In this document: in pieces, positions 63,233 to 64,000 of the stretch
Position numbering within the stretch: position 1 is the stretch's first letter
Layout: every line of letters begins with the position of its first letter
NCBI RefSeq assembly: GCF_000633255.1
Contig: NZ_AYMJ01000006.1
Span: 62,001-126,000, forward strand
Length of the DNA stretch: 64,000 nt
From: Pseudomonas sp. H1h
Lineage (GTDB): Bacteria > Pseudomonadota > Gammaproteobacteria > Pseudomonadales > Pseudomonadaceae
Reading direction: 5' to 3'
Made by a program: the position numbers and the translations under genes
Notes under the pieces: model-generated
The model's input: only the letters and a program-made list of their open reading frames with translations
Told to the model about the DNA's origin: nothing
Database searches by the model: none

Positions 63233-64000
63233 ATGTTTAGTTTTATTGCCCGCCGACTGGGGTTGTTGATCCCCACGTTTTTCGGCATCACCCTGCTGAC
63301 TTTCGCGTTGATTCGCATGATCCCTGGCGACCCCGTGGAAGTGATGATGGGCGAACGTCGGGTCGACCCCGAAATGCACGCTCAGGCAATGGAACGCCTT
63401 GGTCTGAACAAGCCGTTGTATGCCCAATACCTGGACTACATCGGCAAACTGGCCCACGGCGATCTCGGCGAGTCCCTGCGTACGCGTGAGAGCGTATGGA
63501 CCGAGTTCACCTCCCTCTTCCCGGCGACCCTGGAACTGTCCATGGCCGCCCTGCTGTTCGCCGGTGTCCTGGGCCTTCTGGCCGGGGTGATTGCGGCACT
63601 CAAGCGAGGATCCCTGTTCGACCATGGGGTGATGGGCATCTCCCTGGCGGGGTATTCGATGCCGATCTTCTGGTGGGGCCTGATCCTGATCATGTTCTTC
63701 TCGGTGAGCCTGGGCTGGACCCCGGTTTCCGGGCGGATCGACCTGCTCTACGACATCGAGCCGCGCACCGGTTTCATGCTGATCGACACGCTGCTGGCCG
63801 ATGACATGGGCGCGTTCCTCGACGCCCTGCATCACCTGATCCTGCCGGCCATCGTGCTCGGCACCATTCCGCTGGCAGTGATCGCGCGAATGACCCGTTC
63901 CTCGATGCTCGAAGTACTGCGCGAAGACTACATCCGCACCGCACGGGCCAAAGGCCTGTCGCCCTCGCGCGTGGTGTTCGTGCACGGCCTGCGCAACGCG
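63233..64000 (+). CDS. dppB: Dipeptide ABC transporter permease DppB (3' end missing)
   Basis: First 256 codons of a DppB/OppB-type permease, cut by the window edge. The N-terminal helix MFSFIARRLGLLIPTFFGITLLTFALIRMIPGDP is standard for the family, with MGERRVDPE, the YLDYIGKLAHGDLGES stretch, and the EAA loop beginning at EDYIRTARAKGLSPSRVV. Full length should be about 335 residues, and dppC, dppD and dppF would be expected beyond the edge. Confidence 0.95.
   Translation, partial: MFSFIARRLGLLIPTFFGITLLTFALIRMIPGDPVEVMMGERRVDPEMHAQAMERLGLNKPLYAQYLDYIGKLAHGDLGESLRTRESVWTEFTSLFPATLELSMAALLFAGVLGLLAGVIAALKRGSLFDHGVMGISLAGYSMPIFWWGLILIMFFSVSLGWTPVSGRIDLLYDIEPRTGFMLIDTLLADDMGAFLDALHHLILPAIVLGTIPLAVIARMTRSSMLEVLREDYIRTARAKGLSPSRVVFVHGLRNA

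Overview
The window is a 64 kb piece of a fluorescent-group Pseudomonas chromosome. The evidence is the high-GC coding style, gene order matching P. aeruginosa and P. fluorescens over long blocks (algW-his-murA-mla-kds-lpt-rpoN; fagA-fumC-orfX-sodA; pmbA-darP-tldD-yhdP-rng-maf-mreDCB-gatCAB; dpp-opdP), and many intergenic REP doublets of the GGGAGCGAGCCTGCTCGCGA type. There are no rRNA or tRNA genes, transposases, prophage genes or CRISPR arrays that I can see. Both ends cut genes: algW at the left and dppB at the right.

Region 1 (1-17.4 kb) is core envelope and regulatory DNA. It holds the periplasmic protease AlgW, late histidine genes hisG-hisD-hisC, and murA with the BolA-like ibaG. The mlaFEDCB phospholipid ABC transporter, kdsD-kdsC (Kdo synthesis) and lptC-lptA-lptB (LPS export) follow, then rpoN-hpf-ptsN-rapZ-ptsO (sigma-54 and the nitrogen PTS). 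A ZIP metal transporter closes the block.

Region 2 (17.4-20.4 kb) is the iron-regulated fagA-fumC-orfX-sodA unit. It supplies an iron-free fumarase and a manganese superoxide dismutase behind a probable Fur box.

Region 3 (20.5-37.2 kb) holds pmbA/tldD, darP, a nitrilase-family amidase, the giant AsmA-like yhdP, rng, maf, mreDCB (cell shape) and gatCAB (Gln-tRNA amidotransferase).

Region 4 (37.3-54.5 kb) is more accessory. It has an RlpA-like lipoprotein, a Ca/Na exchanger, a CMD-family protein and an AEC carrier. A complete galactarate operon (kdgD, semialdehyde dehydrogenase, gudP, garD) has a nearby GntR regulator. Wedged between that operon and its regulator is an unusual gene for a phospholipase C/P1-nuclease-like protein with a 62-residue downstream partner, under a textbook LexA (SOS) operator. 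An SbmA/YddA-like ABC exporter, the RoxSR redox two-component system, a SIMPL protein and a REP-rich intergenic stretch follow.

Region 5 (54.5-64 kb) is a peptide-uptake locus: three tandem DppA-like binding proteins, an OprD-family porin, a fourth binding protein and the start of dppB.

The best candidate for an undescribed system is the SOS-boxed PLC-like pair at 46.0-47.6 kb. Other points worth checking are a terminator with ribosome-site occlusion between hisG and hisD, an apparent ATT start for mreC, and a shared GntR operator motif at kdgD and its regulator.
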